A DNA stretch of 64,000 nucleotides from positions 1 through 64,000 of the forward strand of contig JAZROQ010000033.1 in assembly GCA_045648765.1 (NCBI GenBank), in the 5' to 3' direction. The stretch is from RGIG3009 sp045648765 (lineage in GTDB: Bacteria > Bacillota > Clostridia > Oscillospirales > Acutalibacteraceae). Made by a program: the position numbers and the translations under genes. Of this stretch, positions 39,884 through 47,297 are shown piece after piece. The number at the start of each line of letters is the position of its first letter. Within the stretch, counting starts at the first letter, position 1. Below the pieces are notes generated by a model that saw only the letters and a program-made list of their open reading frames with translations, did no database searches and was not told the origin of the DNA.

Positions 39884-41200
39884 TTATTTTCGGTGGGGTT
39901 TCATGTTTTTGCGGATAGTTTGCCAAAGCAAGTGGGGATATTGAACAAGCGAAACGGTGGGGGCAGACAAATACAAATGCGAAACCGATTCAGCAAACCC
40001 CAGGACCATTAAAAATGTGCCGACCAGTTTGGGAGAAAGGAACGGATAGTCCACCATGCCGTATACCACAAAAGCAATCACAAACATGGTCAAAACAAAA
40101 CCTAAACCGTGCCCGTGGGCGCGGCGGTTTGCCAATTCCAAATTGCTTTGTAAAATTTTGGTTGCGACAGTGCACATAACAAACAAAAGAACGAAACCGC
40201 CTTCCACAAGCAGTTGCAAAACAAGGTTATGAGAATGGGGGGCGTTGATACCTGCGTTTGTCAGGCAATCCCAAAAGTTGGAAACGCCGGCGCCCAATCC
40301 AAACAAGGGGCGTTCGATAATTGTTTGCACCGCCACGCTCCACACTTGAAAACGTTCGGTAATGGCAACGTCGGTGGTGGAACCAATGGATAAAAAGCGA
40401 CTTGTGACGGCTTCCGGAATTAACGATACGGCGGCAATCAAGCACAAAACAAATGGGGTTAGGTGTTTGAAGTTTAGTGCCAAAAGCAGCAGCAGCATAG
40501 AAAGCAAGGCAATGTAGGCACCGCGGGAAAAAGAAACAAAAACACCCAGCAAAGCAAGTAACAAACACCCGCGCATCCACAGCGCGATTTTGGTTCGCGG
40601 TCCCGAAAAGCCTGCATAACCCACAAAAGGAATAACCATAACCAGATACTCGGCCAAAATGTTGGGGTTGTTGAACGTGCCGGCGGCGCGGTCAAAGCCT
40701 AGATGCAAATTGATACCCAAAGGGAAAACGGAATATAGTTTTTCGTCCAATGCAAACCACAGTTGGTTGGGAAGTTTAAGGCCGAAAACATCTCGCAAAA
40801 GATATTGCGAACAAGCGATCAGCCCCACAACACCTGCGATGACACTGACAAAAAGCAGCGCAGTGTGCAAACGACGACGATTGCACAACACGGTGGTGAG
40901 TGACAAATAGCCGCAGAACATAACCACCCACATTAAAACGGTGGAAAGAGTGTTACCAACGTGATAAGAGTAGGTGGCAGAAAGTAGTTGAAACGCCATA
41001 AACAACAGCAGCAGTTTGCCCAACGTGCCGAGTTGAATGACGGTTTGGCGGTTATGGGCATCTTTGACGGCGGCACAAAGCGAACCGATTGCCAAAAACG
41101 GAGCGCAGTATTCCGGCAACAGCGGAACAAGCGTAAGCAACAATATAGACCAAAAAAACGAAAAATCTGTGCGAACAAGTTGAACCAATCGTTTGCCCAT
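39884..41200 (-). CDS. O-antigen-ligase-like (WaaL/Wzy type) membrane protein
   Basis: 438 residues from MGKRLVQLVRTDF; AAAGGAG precedes it. About 11-12 hydrophobic helices. The hallmark region is GTFNNPNILAEYLVMVIPF near 190-208, FSRGAYIALL near 240, and a large loop with LFGLGAGVSNFWD and NAPHSHNLVLQLLVEGG near 320-345, which holds the catalytic His/Arg area of these GT-C-like ligases. In Gram-positives such proteins ligate or polymerise surface glycans. No other glycan genes are adjacent. No strong terminator was seen after it. Confidence 0.87.
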   Translation of the reverse strand: MGKRLVQLVRTDFSFFWSILLLTLVPLLPEYCAPFLAIGSLCAAVKDAHNRQTVIQLGTLGKLLLLFMAFQLLSATYSYHVGNTLSTVLMWVVMFCGYLSLTTVLCNRRRLHTALLFVSVIAGVVGLIACSQYLLRDVFGLKLPNQLWFALDEKLYSVFPLGINLHLGFDRAAGTFNNPNILAEYLVMVIPFVGYAGFSGPRTKIALWMRGCLLLALLGVFVSFSRGAYIALLSMLLLLLALNFKHLTPFVLCLIAAVSLIPEAVTSRFLSIGSTTDVAITERFQVWSVAVQTIIERPLFGLGAGVSNFWDCLTNAGINAPHSHNLVLQLLVEGGFVLLFVMCTVATKILQSNLELANRRAHGHGLGFVLTMFVIAFVVYGMVDYPFLSPKLVGTFLMVLGFAESVSHLYLSAPTVSLVQYPHLLWQTIRKNMKPHRK

Positions 41201-41344
41201 ACCGACACTCCTTTCCCAAAACATCTCATTGTTAGTATACCTTTTAAAAAAGTAATGTGCAATCATTGTGACAAAGTTGTTACTTTTTCTTTACAGATGA
41301 CAAGAAAAAATGGTACACTGTGTGCATAGAGAAAGGAATGCGAT

Positions 41345-42328
41345 ATGAAAAAATTTGTACTGTTTTTATGTGCGTTTTTTTGCCTTCTTGGAAGCGTTGG
41401 TTGCCAAAAGAAAACCCCTTCGTTTTCGCGTTCGGGTTTTGCGCTGAACACAGCGGTAAGCGTTACGGTGTATGATGTGTCCAAAGCGACGGCAGACAAA
41501 GCTTTGGCGGCAAGTTTTGATCAAATCGAACGGCTGGAAGCGTTGCTCAGTGTTACCAGAGAGGGCAGTGATATTGAAAAATTAAACAAAGCAAACGGGC
41601 AGGTTACCGCAATATCCGATGAAACAGCGAAACTTTTGCGGCAAGCAAAAGAATATGGCAAACTTTCAAACGGAGCGTTTGACGTGACGATCCGACCGTT
41701 GACGGCGTTGTGGGATTTTTCGGCAGAAAACCCAACCATCCCCCGCGAGGATGCATTGTTACAAGCGGTCAAAGCGGTGGATTACCGCCAACTGGTTGTG
41801 ACCGAAAAAACGGCGCAAATACCGACAGGGGCGGGCATAGATTTAGGAGGAATTGCCAAGGGGTATGTTGCTGACTGTGTAAGGAGTGTGTTGCAACAAC
41901 ACGGTGTCAGCTCGGCAATTATTGATTTAGGCGGTAACATTGTAGCGTGCGGAAACAAGCAAGGGAAAAAGTTTCGTATCGGCATTAAAAACCCAAAAGA
42001 AACGGCACAATTGTGCGCTGTAATTGAGGGAGAAGATGTTTCGGCGGTGACATCCGGTGTGTATGAGCGCGGGTTTACCGTTGACGGTGTACGATACCAT
42101 CATTTGTTGGACCCACAAAGCGGTATGCCGGTGAACAATGGTTTATCCTCGGTGACGATTGTGTGTGAAAGTTCGGCACAAGCGGATGCGTTGTCCACGG
42201 CGTGTTTTGTGATGGGCGAACAAGCGGCAACAAAACTGATAGAGTCGTTAGACGGGGTAGAAGCGTTGTTTGTAAGAACAGATGGTACCATAAAGGCAAC
42301 CGATGGGTTGTTTTTTGAAAAGGTATAA
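41345..42328 (+). CDS. apbE: FAD:protein FMN transferase (lipoprotein)
   Basis: 327 residues. The signal peptide has a lipobox GSVGC, giving lipidated C20, so it acts outside the membrane. ApbE core: GALNTAVSVTVYD-like opening, NGAFDVTIRPLTALW near 110, GAGIDLGGIAKGYVADC near 165, the DxGGN-type LGGNIVACG near 205 and HHLLDPQSGMPVNN near 255. It links FMN by phosphoester to Thr/Ser of partner proteins. No RnfG or other FMN-binding-domain target is adjacent; the RnfD-like protein at 12.4-13.4 kb has a candidate site (T172). Confidence 0.94.
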   Translation: MKKFVLFLCAFFCLLGSVGCQKKTPSFSRSGFALNTAVSVTVYDVSKATADKALAASFDQIERLEALLSVTREGSDIEKLNKANGQVTAISDETAKLLRQAKEYGKLSNGAFDVTIRPLTALWDFSAENPTIPREDALLQAVKAVDYRQLVVTEKTAQIPTGAGIDLGGIAKGYVADCVRSVLQQHGVSSAIIDLGGNIVACGNKQGKKFRIGIKNPKETAQLCAVIEGEDVSAVTSGVYERGFTVDGVRYHHLLDPQSGMPVNNGLSSVTIVCESSAQADALSTACFVMGEQAATKLIESLDGVEALFVRTDGTIKATDGLFFEKV

Positions 42329-42366
42329 AAAAGCGCTGTTGAGAAGTTTTCTCAACAGCGCTTTTT
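42328..42366. terminator. Bidirectional terminator after apbE
   Basis: 17-bp perfect stem (42328-42344 with 42350-42366), 5-nt loop, T tracts on both strands. Confidence 0.92.
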
Positions 42367-42379
42367 AAGTTGTTAAAAC

Positions 42380-43360
42380 TTATGCGTTTGCAATTTCGTC
42401 CAACACAAATGCAAGAGAAGCGGTAGCATCTGCCAAAGTGGCTTTTTCGACCGGTTTTTGTTGTTTGGCGCAATCGGTGAAATAGACCAATTCGTTGAAG
42501 TAACCGCCCAAATCCGAAACGTTGCCGCCTTCAAAGCCGTCGCCTTCGACCGTGGTTTTGACAACCGGAATTTCTTCGGCGCCGTTTTCAGTATACAAAA
42601 GGAATTTACCGCCGCTGTTTTCCACAACACCTTTTTCGAATACCACACGGAACGTGGCGGTGAAGGGGTAGGTGGTGGGGAGATTCCAAGTGCCTTCTAC
42701 GGTGACAACAAAGTCATTGTAGCGCAAAGCGGTGTTGATGTAGGAATTGGCCTCGCCCAAAGTGTTTTTTGCCGAGGAATAGCTGTTGGGTTTGCCGAAC
42801 AAAGACAACGCATAGTCGACGTCGTGAATGTGCAAGTCTTGTGCGGCACCGCCCGACAATTCGGTTTTCAGCAACCAATCTTCCCAACCCCATGTCGGCA
42901 CAGGGCTTAAACGACGGAAGTTTGCGTTGATTACTTTGCCGTAGGTGCCTTTGTCAACAATGTCTTTGAGGGCTACGTATTCATCCCAAAAACGGATAAC
43001 TTGGCCGATTTGCACTTGGCAACCGGTGGCAGCAGCTTTTTGGAGCATGGCAACACCTTGTTCGTTGGTGAGCGCTACCGGTTTTTCCACAAACAAGTAT
43101 TTGACTTTGTCCATAGCGAGTAGCGCGTATTCGGCGTGCAAGAAGGTGGGCAAGCAAATATCGATGATGTCTACATCGGCGTTGGCAATCAAATCTTTAC
43201 CGTCACCATAAATGACAGCGTTGGTGCCCTCTGCCAAAGTTTCGGCTTTGTCACGACGGATGTCTGCGAGGGCCGCAATTTCCACACCGGGGATGTTTTT
43301 GTAGCAGTTGCAGTGCATGGTGCCCATAAAGCCGCAACCGATCAAACCTACTTTTATCAT
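42380..43360 (-). CDS. Gfo/Idh/MocA-family oxidoreductase
   Basis: 326 residues from MIKVGLIGCGFMG; GAGGTG precedes this ATG. Rossmann NAD(P) motif GLIGCGFMGTMH is at 5-16. The family's VEKPVALT (near 91) carries the conserved EKP lysine, and GGAAQDLHIHDVD near 170 holds catalytic Asp/His. It acts on a sugar or cyclitol; the exact substrate is not evident. It is the second gene after the isomerase-like gene (12-bp gap), divergent from an AraC regulator. Confidence 0.92.
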   Translation of the reverse strand: MIKVGLIGCGFMGTMHCNCYKNIPGVEIAALADIRRDKAETLAEGTNAVIYGDGKDLIANADVDIIDICLPTFLHAEYALLAMDKVKYLFVEKPVALTNEQGVAMLQKAAATGCQVQIGQVIRFWDEYVALKDIVDKGTYGKVINANFRRLSPVPTWGWEDWLLKTELSGGAAQDLHIHDVDYALSLFGKPNSYSSAKNTLGEANSYINTALRYNDFVVTVEGTWNLPTTYPFTATFRVVFEKGVVENSGGKFLLYTENGAEEIPVVKTTVEGDGFEGGNVSDLGGYFNELVYFTDCAKQQKPVEKATLADATASLAFVLDEIANA

Positions 43361-43372
43361 AGTTCGCACCTC

Positions 43373-44212
43373 TTACTTTCTTCCTAAAATTTTATCCATT
43401 GACAACGAAGTGTTGTAAATCAACGCATCGTTATAGGTGGCATAGTTGGGGATCATTTCGGCAGTAACCCAACCATCGTAGCCGACTTGTTTGAAAGCGT
43501 CCATTACGGCGGGGTAGTTGACGTCGCCGGCAAGCAAATCCACAAAGCCGTGCAAACCGCCGGCAGCTTTGCGATAATCCTTAAAGTGAACTTTTTTGAT
43601 GCGGTTGCCCAATACACGAATCCAGTGTTCGGGATAGCCGTTGAACAAGATGTTTCCGACGTCTAAGTAGCTGCCAACATAGTCGCTGCCGATGGCATCG
43701 ATAAAGTTTTTCATTTCGATGGGGGATGTTAAGAATTTGTTCCACACATTTTCAAGACCGATGTTCACTTTGGCGGCTTCGGCATACGTTTTCAGTTTAG
43801 AGAAAGCTTCCAAACTGCGGTCGTAAGCGGTTTGATAATCAACCACACAGTTGGGGTCGACAAAATCGGCACATACGGTGCCGGGGATAACCAAGCAAGA
43901 GTCACAACCCAAAGCTTGTGCCATATCGATTTCTTTTTTGACAATGTCCATACCGCGGCTGCGAATGGCGGCATCGTCAGAAGTGATCGGATAATCCCAG
44001 TAAAGACCGCAAGCTACGCTATACAGTTGCAAACCGCAATCGTTCGCCAAATTTTTGATACGTGCCCATTCTTTTTCGTCCGAAGTAAGCGATGCTTCGC
44101 CGGTTTCGTTTAATGCAACTTCTACACCTTCAAAGCCGGCTTTGGCTGCCAAACGAAAAGATTCTTCCAACGAGAGATTCCCGAAGGACCAAATGCTGAT
44201 ACCTTTTTTCAT
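43373..44212 (-). CDS. Sugar phosphate isomerase/epimerase (xylose-isomerase-like TIM barrel)
   Basis: 279 residues. KGISIWSFGNLSLEESFRLAAKAGFEGVEVAL is the typical AP-endonuclease-2/xylose-isomerase-like N-terminus. Metal ligands are likely in IGLENVWN (Glu, near 152), SYLDVGNIL (Asp, near 181), KKVHFKDY (His, near 210) and VTAEMIP (Glu, near 257). With the Gfo/Idh partner it forms a two-gene sugar or inositol-type catabolic unit, probably controlled by the divergent AraC-type regulator. AAGGAGG precedes the ATG. Confidence 0.9.
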   Translation of the reverse strand: MKKGISIWSFGNLSLEESFRLAAKAGFEGVEVALNETGEASLTSDEKEWARIKNLANDCGLQLYSVACGLYWDYPITSDDAAIRSRGMDIVKKEIDMAQALGCDSCLVIPGTVCADFVDPNCVVDYQTAYDRSLEAFSKLKTYAEAAKVNIGLENVWNKFLTSPIEMKNFIDAIGSDYVGSYLDVGNILFNGYPEHWIRVLGNRIKKVHFKDYRKAAGGLHGFVDLLAGDVNYPAVMDAFKQVGYDGWVTAEMIPNYATYNDALIYNTSLSMDKILGRK

Positions 44213-44226
44213 AATGAGCCTCCTTG

Positions 44227-44303
44227 TATTTTTGTTACTTTTATGATAGAATATTTTTGTGCTAAAAAACAGATATTTTTGTACCGCAAACGTTCATTTT
44301 TGT
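44227..44303. promoter_or_regulatory. Four direct repeats (TATTTTTGT) in the divergent control region
   Basis: TATTTTTGT occurs at 44227-44235, 44252-44260 and 44274-44282, and CATTTTTGT at 44295-44303. Steps are 25, 22 and 21 bp, about two helical turns each. AraC-family regulators bind direct repeats spaced this way, so these are probably sites for the adjacent regulator (inference). Confidence 0.55.
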
Positions 44304-44329
44304 CCAATTAAAAAACGAGGTGGCTTTTT

Positions 44330-45208
44330 ATGATACCTTACATCAAGCGAAAGTTTAAAACAGTTATCAATATTACCGAGGTTGTGACAATCCATTATTA
44401 CGAATTTGATGCGTCGTTTGTCTTTGAGGGAGAAGCGCACGATTTTTGGGAAATGGTATATGTTGACAGCGGCGCGGTGGAAGTGACCAGTGACGGTAAA
44501 CCGCTGATTTTGAAACAGGGGGAAATTGTTTTCCACAAACCCAACGAGTTTCACACCATTCGGTCGTACGATTCGTCACCCAATATTTTTGTGATTTCGT
44601 TTGTGTGCAAATCGGCGGCAATGCGCTTTTTTGAAAATTATACCGATGCGGTCAGCAAACACCTTAAACCGTTGTTGGCGGGTGTTATTCACGAGGCAGA
44701 AAATACATATTACATTCCCAAAAACGACACTTCACCTATAAAATTCGAGTTAAAACCAAGCGCAAAAGTGGGTGGAGAACAGCTGATACAACTGTATTTG
44801 GAGCAGTTTTTAATTACGCTTTTGCGCGATGTGACCGAAAAACAGGAAATTAGTTTTTTGCCGACCAAAGAAAGCGTGGAAACGCAATTGGTGTCGCAAA
44901 TAAAGCAATATATTCGTGCGAAAGCGGCCGAAAAGGTAAAGGTGGAGGATATTTGCAATGCTTTTGGATACAGTAAATCGTATTTGAGTTTGTTGTTTAA
45001 AGAACAAACAGGGTATCCGCTTTCCCAGTACCACACACGTTGTCAAATTGAAGAAGCCAAAAAAATGATTCGGCAAAACCGTTACAATATTACACAAATT
45101 TCGGATTTGTTAGGATTTGATAATCCGCAATATTTTGCGCGGGTGTTCAAACGTGTGACAGGGCTTACCCCCACAGAATTCAGACGTTCGTTGGCGATAG
45201 ATAACTAG
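44330..45208 (+). CDS. AraC-family transcriptional regulator
   Basis: 292 residues. The N-terminal cupin sensor (about 15-100) has the HDFWEMVYVDSGAVEV and GEIVFHKPNEFHTI motifs. The C-terminal double helix-turn-helix (about 190-290) has VEDICNAFGYSKSYLSLLFKEQTG and the signature ITQISDLLGFDNPQYFARVFKRVTGLTPTEFR region. It is divergent from the isomerase/oxidoreductase operon, which it presumably activates on binding a sugar. GAGGTGG precedes the ATG. Confidence 0.93.
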   Translation: MIPYIKRKFKTVINITEVVTIHYYEFDASFVFEGEAHDFWEMVYVDSGAVEVTSDGKPLILKQGEIVFHKPNEFHTIRSYDSSPNIFVISFVCKSAAMRFFENYTDAVSKHLKPLLAGVIHEAENTYYIPKNDTSPIKFELKPSAKVGGEQLIQLYLEQFLITLLRDVTEKQEISFLPTKESVETQLVSQIKQYIRAKAAEKVKVEDICNAFGYSKSYLSLLFKEQTGYPLSQYHTRCQIEEAKKMIRQNRYNITQISDLLGFDNPQYFARVFKRVTGLTPTEFRRSLAIDN

Positions 45209-45223
45209 TTTGAAATTTGAAAC

Positions 45224-45251
45224 TTGACGAAATACCAAGATATGGTATAAA
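45224..45251 (+). promoter_or_regulatory. Promoter of the topoisomerase pair
   Basis: TTGACG (45224-45229), 16-bp spacer, TATAAA (45246-45251) with an extended TGG. Confidence 0.7.
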
Positions 45252-45303
45252 ATAATAAAGAATGTTCAACAGAACTACTACATTTAAGAAGGATGCGTGA
45301 AGC

Positions 45304-47286
45304 ATGGCAACAAAAAAGCCAAGTTACGGAAATGAAAGTATAACTTCACTTAAAGGCGCAGACCGTGTTCGCAAACGCCCGGCCGTTATTTTTGGTTCGG
45401 ACGGTTTGGAAGGCTGTCAGCACGCCGTTTTTGAAATATTGTCTAACTCCATTGACGAAGCGCGTGAAGGGCACGGTAGCAAAATCGTTACTACCCGTTA
45501 CGAAGACGGCTCGTTTGAAGTGCAGGACTTTGGACGCGGTATCCCGGTGGACTTTAACGCCAAGGAGAATCGGTTTAACTGGGAACTTATTTTCTGCGAG
45601 TTATATGCCGGCGGTAAATACAACACCAACGATGGTGAAAGCTATGAGTTTTCGTTAGGTCTTAACGGCTTGGGCGCGTGCGCCACACAATATTCTTCGG
45701 AATATATGGACGTGGAAGTTAAACGTGACGGATTTAAATATACGTTGCATTTTGAGCACGGTGAAAACGTGGGCGGTCTTACCAAAGAACCGTATGCAAA
45801 AAAAGATACGGGTACGATTATCCGTTGGAAGCCGGATTTGCAAGTGTTTACGGATATTGCGGTACCGATGGACTATTTTCGAGATGTGTTGCGCCGCCAA
45901 GCCATTGTTAATCCGAATTTGCTGTTTGTATTGCGCAATCAAAACGGTCGCAGTTTTGAAACCGAAGAATTTGTTTATCAAAACGGTATTGCCGATTATG
46001 TGAGTGAGATTACGGGCGATGCCGCCATGACCGACGTGCAAGTGTGGACAGCAGAACGCCGCGGTCGTGATCGTGAAGACAAGCCCGAATACAAAGTAAA
46101 ATTCAACGTGGCTATGTGTTGTTCCAACAAGATTAATTTGCTGGAATATTATCACAACTCCAGTTGGTTGGAACACGGTGGTGCGCCGGAAAAGGCGGTA
46201 CGCTCGGCATTTGTTTCGCAAATTGATGCTTACCTGAAACAAAACGGAAAATACCTGAAAAATGAAAGCAAAATCACGTTCCAAGACGTGCAGGATTGCT
46301 TGGTTTTGGTGTCTTCGTCTTTCTCGACACAAACGTCGTATGAAAACCAAACCAAAAAGGCGATTACCAACAAGTTTATTCAAGAATCGATGACGGAATT
46401 TTTGCGGCATCATTTGGAAGTTTATTTTTTGGAAAACAAAGCAGAAGCCGACAAACTGACCGACCAAGTTCTTATTAACAAGCGCAGCCGCGAAAAAGCG
46501 GAGGTGACGCGCCAAAGTTTGAAAAAGACGTTGCAGGCGGGCAACGATTTGACGTCGCGTGTGCAAACGTTTGTGGATTGCCGCAGCAGAGATACCGAAG
46601 AACGCGAACTGTTTATCGTGGAAGGTAAATCCGCTATGGGTGCTTGCGTGCAAGCACGTGATCCGAATTTCCAAGCGATTATCCCTGTGCGCGGTAAAAT
46701 TCTTAACTGTTTAAAAGCCGATTTGAACAAGATTTTTAAAAACGAAATCATTACCGATTTGCTCAAAGTTTTGGGCTGTGGTGTGGAAGTGAAATCCAAA
46801 GCCAACAAAGATTTGGCAACGTTTGATTTGAATTTGTTGCGTTGGAACAAAGTGATTATTTGTACCGACGCCGACGTTGACGGTTTCCAAATTCGCACCT
46901 TGATTTTAACCATGTTATATTGCTTGACCCCCACGCTCATTCGTGAAGGAAAAGTGTTTATTGCGGAAACACCGCTGTATGAAATCAGCACCAAAACCGA
47001 TACGTATTTTGCCTACAACGACGCGGAAAAAGCCGCCATTTTGCAAGAACTCGGTGATGTGAAATGCACCATTCAGCGTTCCAAAGGTCTTGGTGAAAAC
47101 GACCCCGAAATGATGTCGCTTACCACCATGAATCCTGCCACGCGCCGTTTAATTCGTGTGGAACCGTCTGACGAGGAAATCACCGCGCAGATGTTCGATG
47201 TGTTGTTGGGCGACAACTTGAATGGCCGAAAAGAATTTATTGCCGAGCGAGGCAACTTGTATTTGGAACAAGTGGATTTGAGTTGA
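45304..47286 (+). CDS. Type IIA topoisomerase ATPase/TOPRIM subunit (divergent ParE/GyrB-like)
   Basis: 660 residues. GHKL ATPase motifs: EILSNSIDEAREG near 46, DFGRGIPVD near 77, and SLGLNGLGACA near 119. TOPRIM motifs: FIVEGKSAMGAC near 438 (usual EGDSAGG) with the Glu kept, DADVDGFQIRTLILT near 524 and a QRSKGLGE motif near 590. The catalytic Glu and DxD are intact, but the surrounding consensus differs clearly from gyrase and standard Topo IV. It is followed after 11 bp by its A subunit. It is probably a second, specialised topoisomerase in addition to gyrase (gyrase genes are not in the window). Confidence 0.88.
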   Translation: MATKKPSYGNESITSLKGADRVRKRPAVIFGSDGLEGCQHAVFEILSNSIDEAREGHGSKIVTTRYEDGSFEVQDFGRGIPVDFNAKENRFNWELIFCELYAGGKYNTNDGESYEFSLGLNGLGACATQYSSEYMDVEVKRDGFKYTLHFEHGENVGGLTKEPYAKKDTGTIIRWKPDLQVFTDIAVPMDYFRDVLRRQAIVNPNLLFVLRNQNGRSFETEEFVYQNGIADYVSEITGDAAMTDVQVWTAERRGRDREDKPEYKVKFNVAMCCSNKINLLEYYHNSSWLEHGGAPEKAVRSAFVSQIDAYLKQNGKYLKNESKITFQDVQDCLVLVSSSFSTQTSYENQTKKAITNKFIQESMTEFLRHHLEVYFLENKAEADKLTDQVLINKRSREKAEVTRQSLKKTLQAGNDLTSRVQTFVDCRSRDTEERELFIVEGKSAMGACVQARDPNFQAIIPVRGKILNCLKADLNKIFKNEIITDLLKVLGCGVEVKSKANKDLATFDLNLLRWNKVIICTDADVDGFQIRTLILTMLYCLTPTLIREGKVFIAETPLYEISTKTDTYFAYNDAEKAAILQELGDVKCTIQRSKGLGENDPEMMSLTTMNPATRRLIRVEPSDEEITAQMFDVLLGDNLNGRKEFIAERGNLYLEQVDLS

Positions 47287-47297
47287 GGTGAAAAGAA

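Noticed and set aside
45655..46674. 339-codon open frame antisense to the topoisomerase B subunit gene
   Set aside because: It is a full antisense shadow of a clearly coding gene, with a His/Phe/Asn-rich product typical of such shadows.
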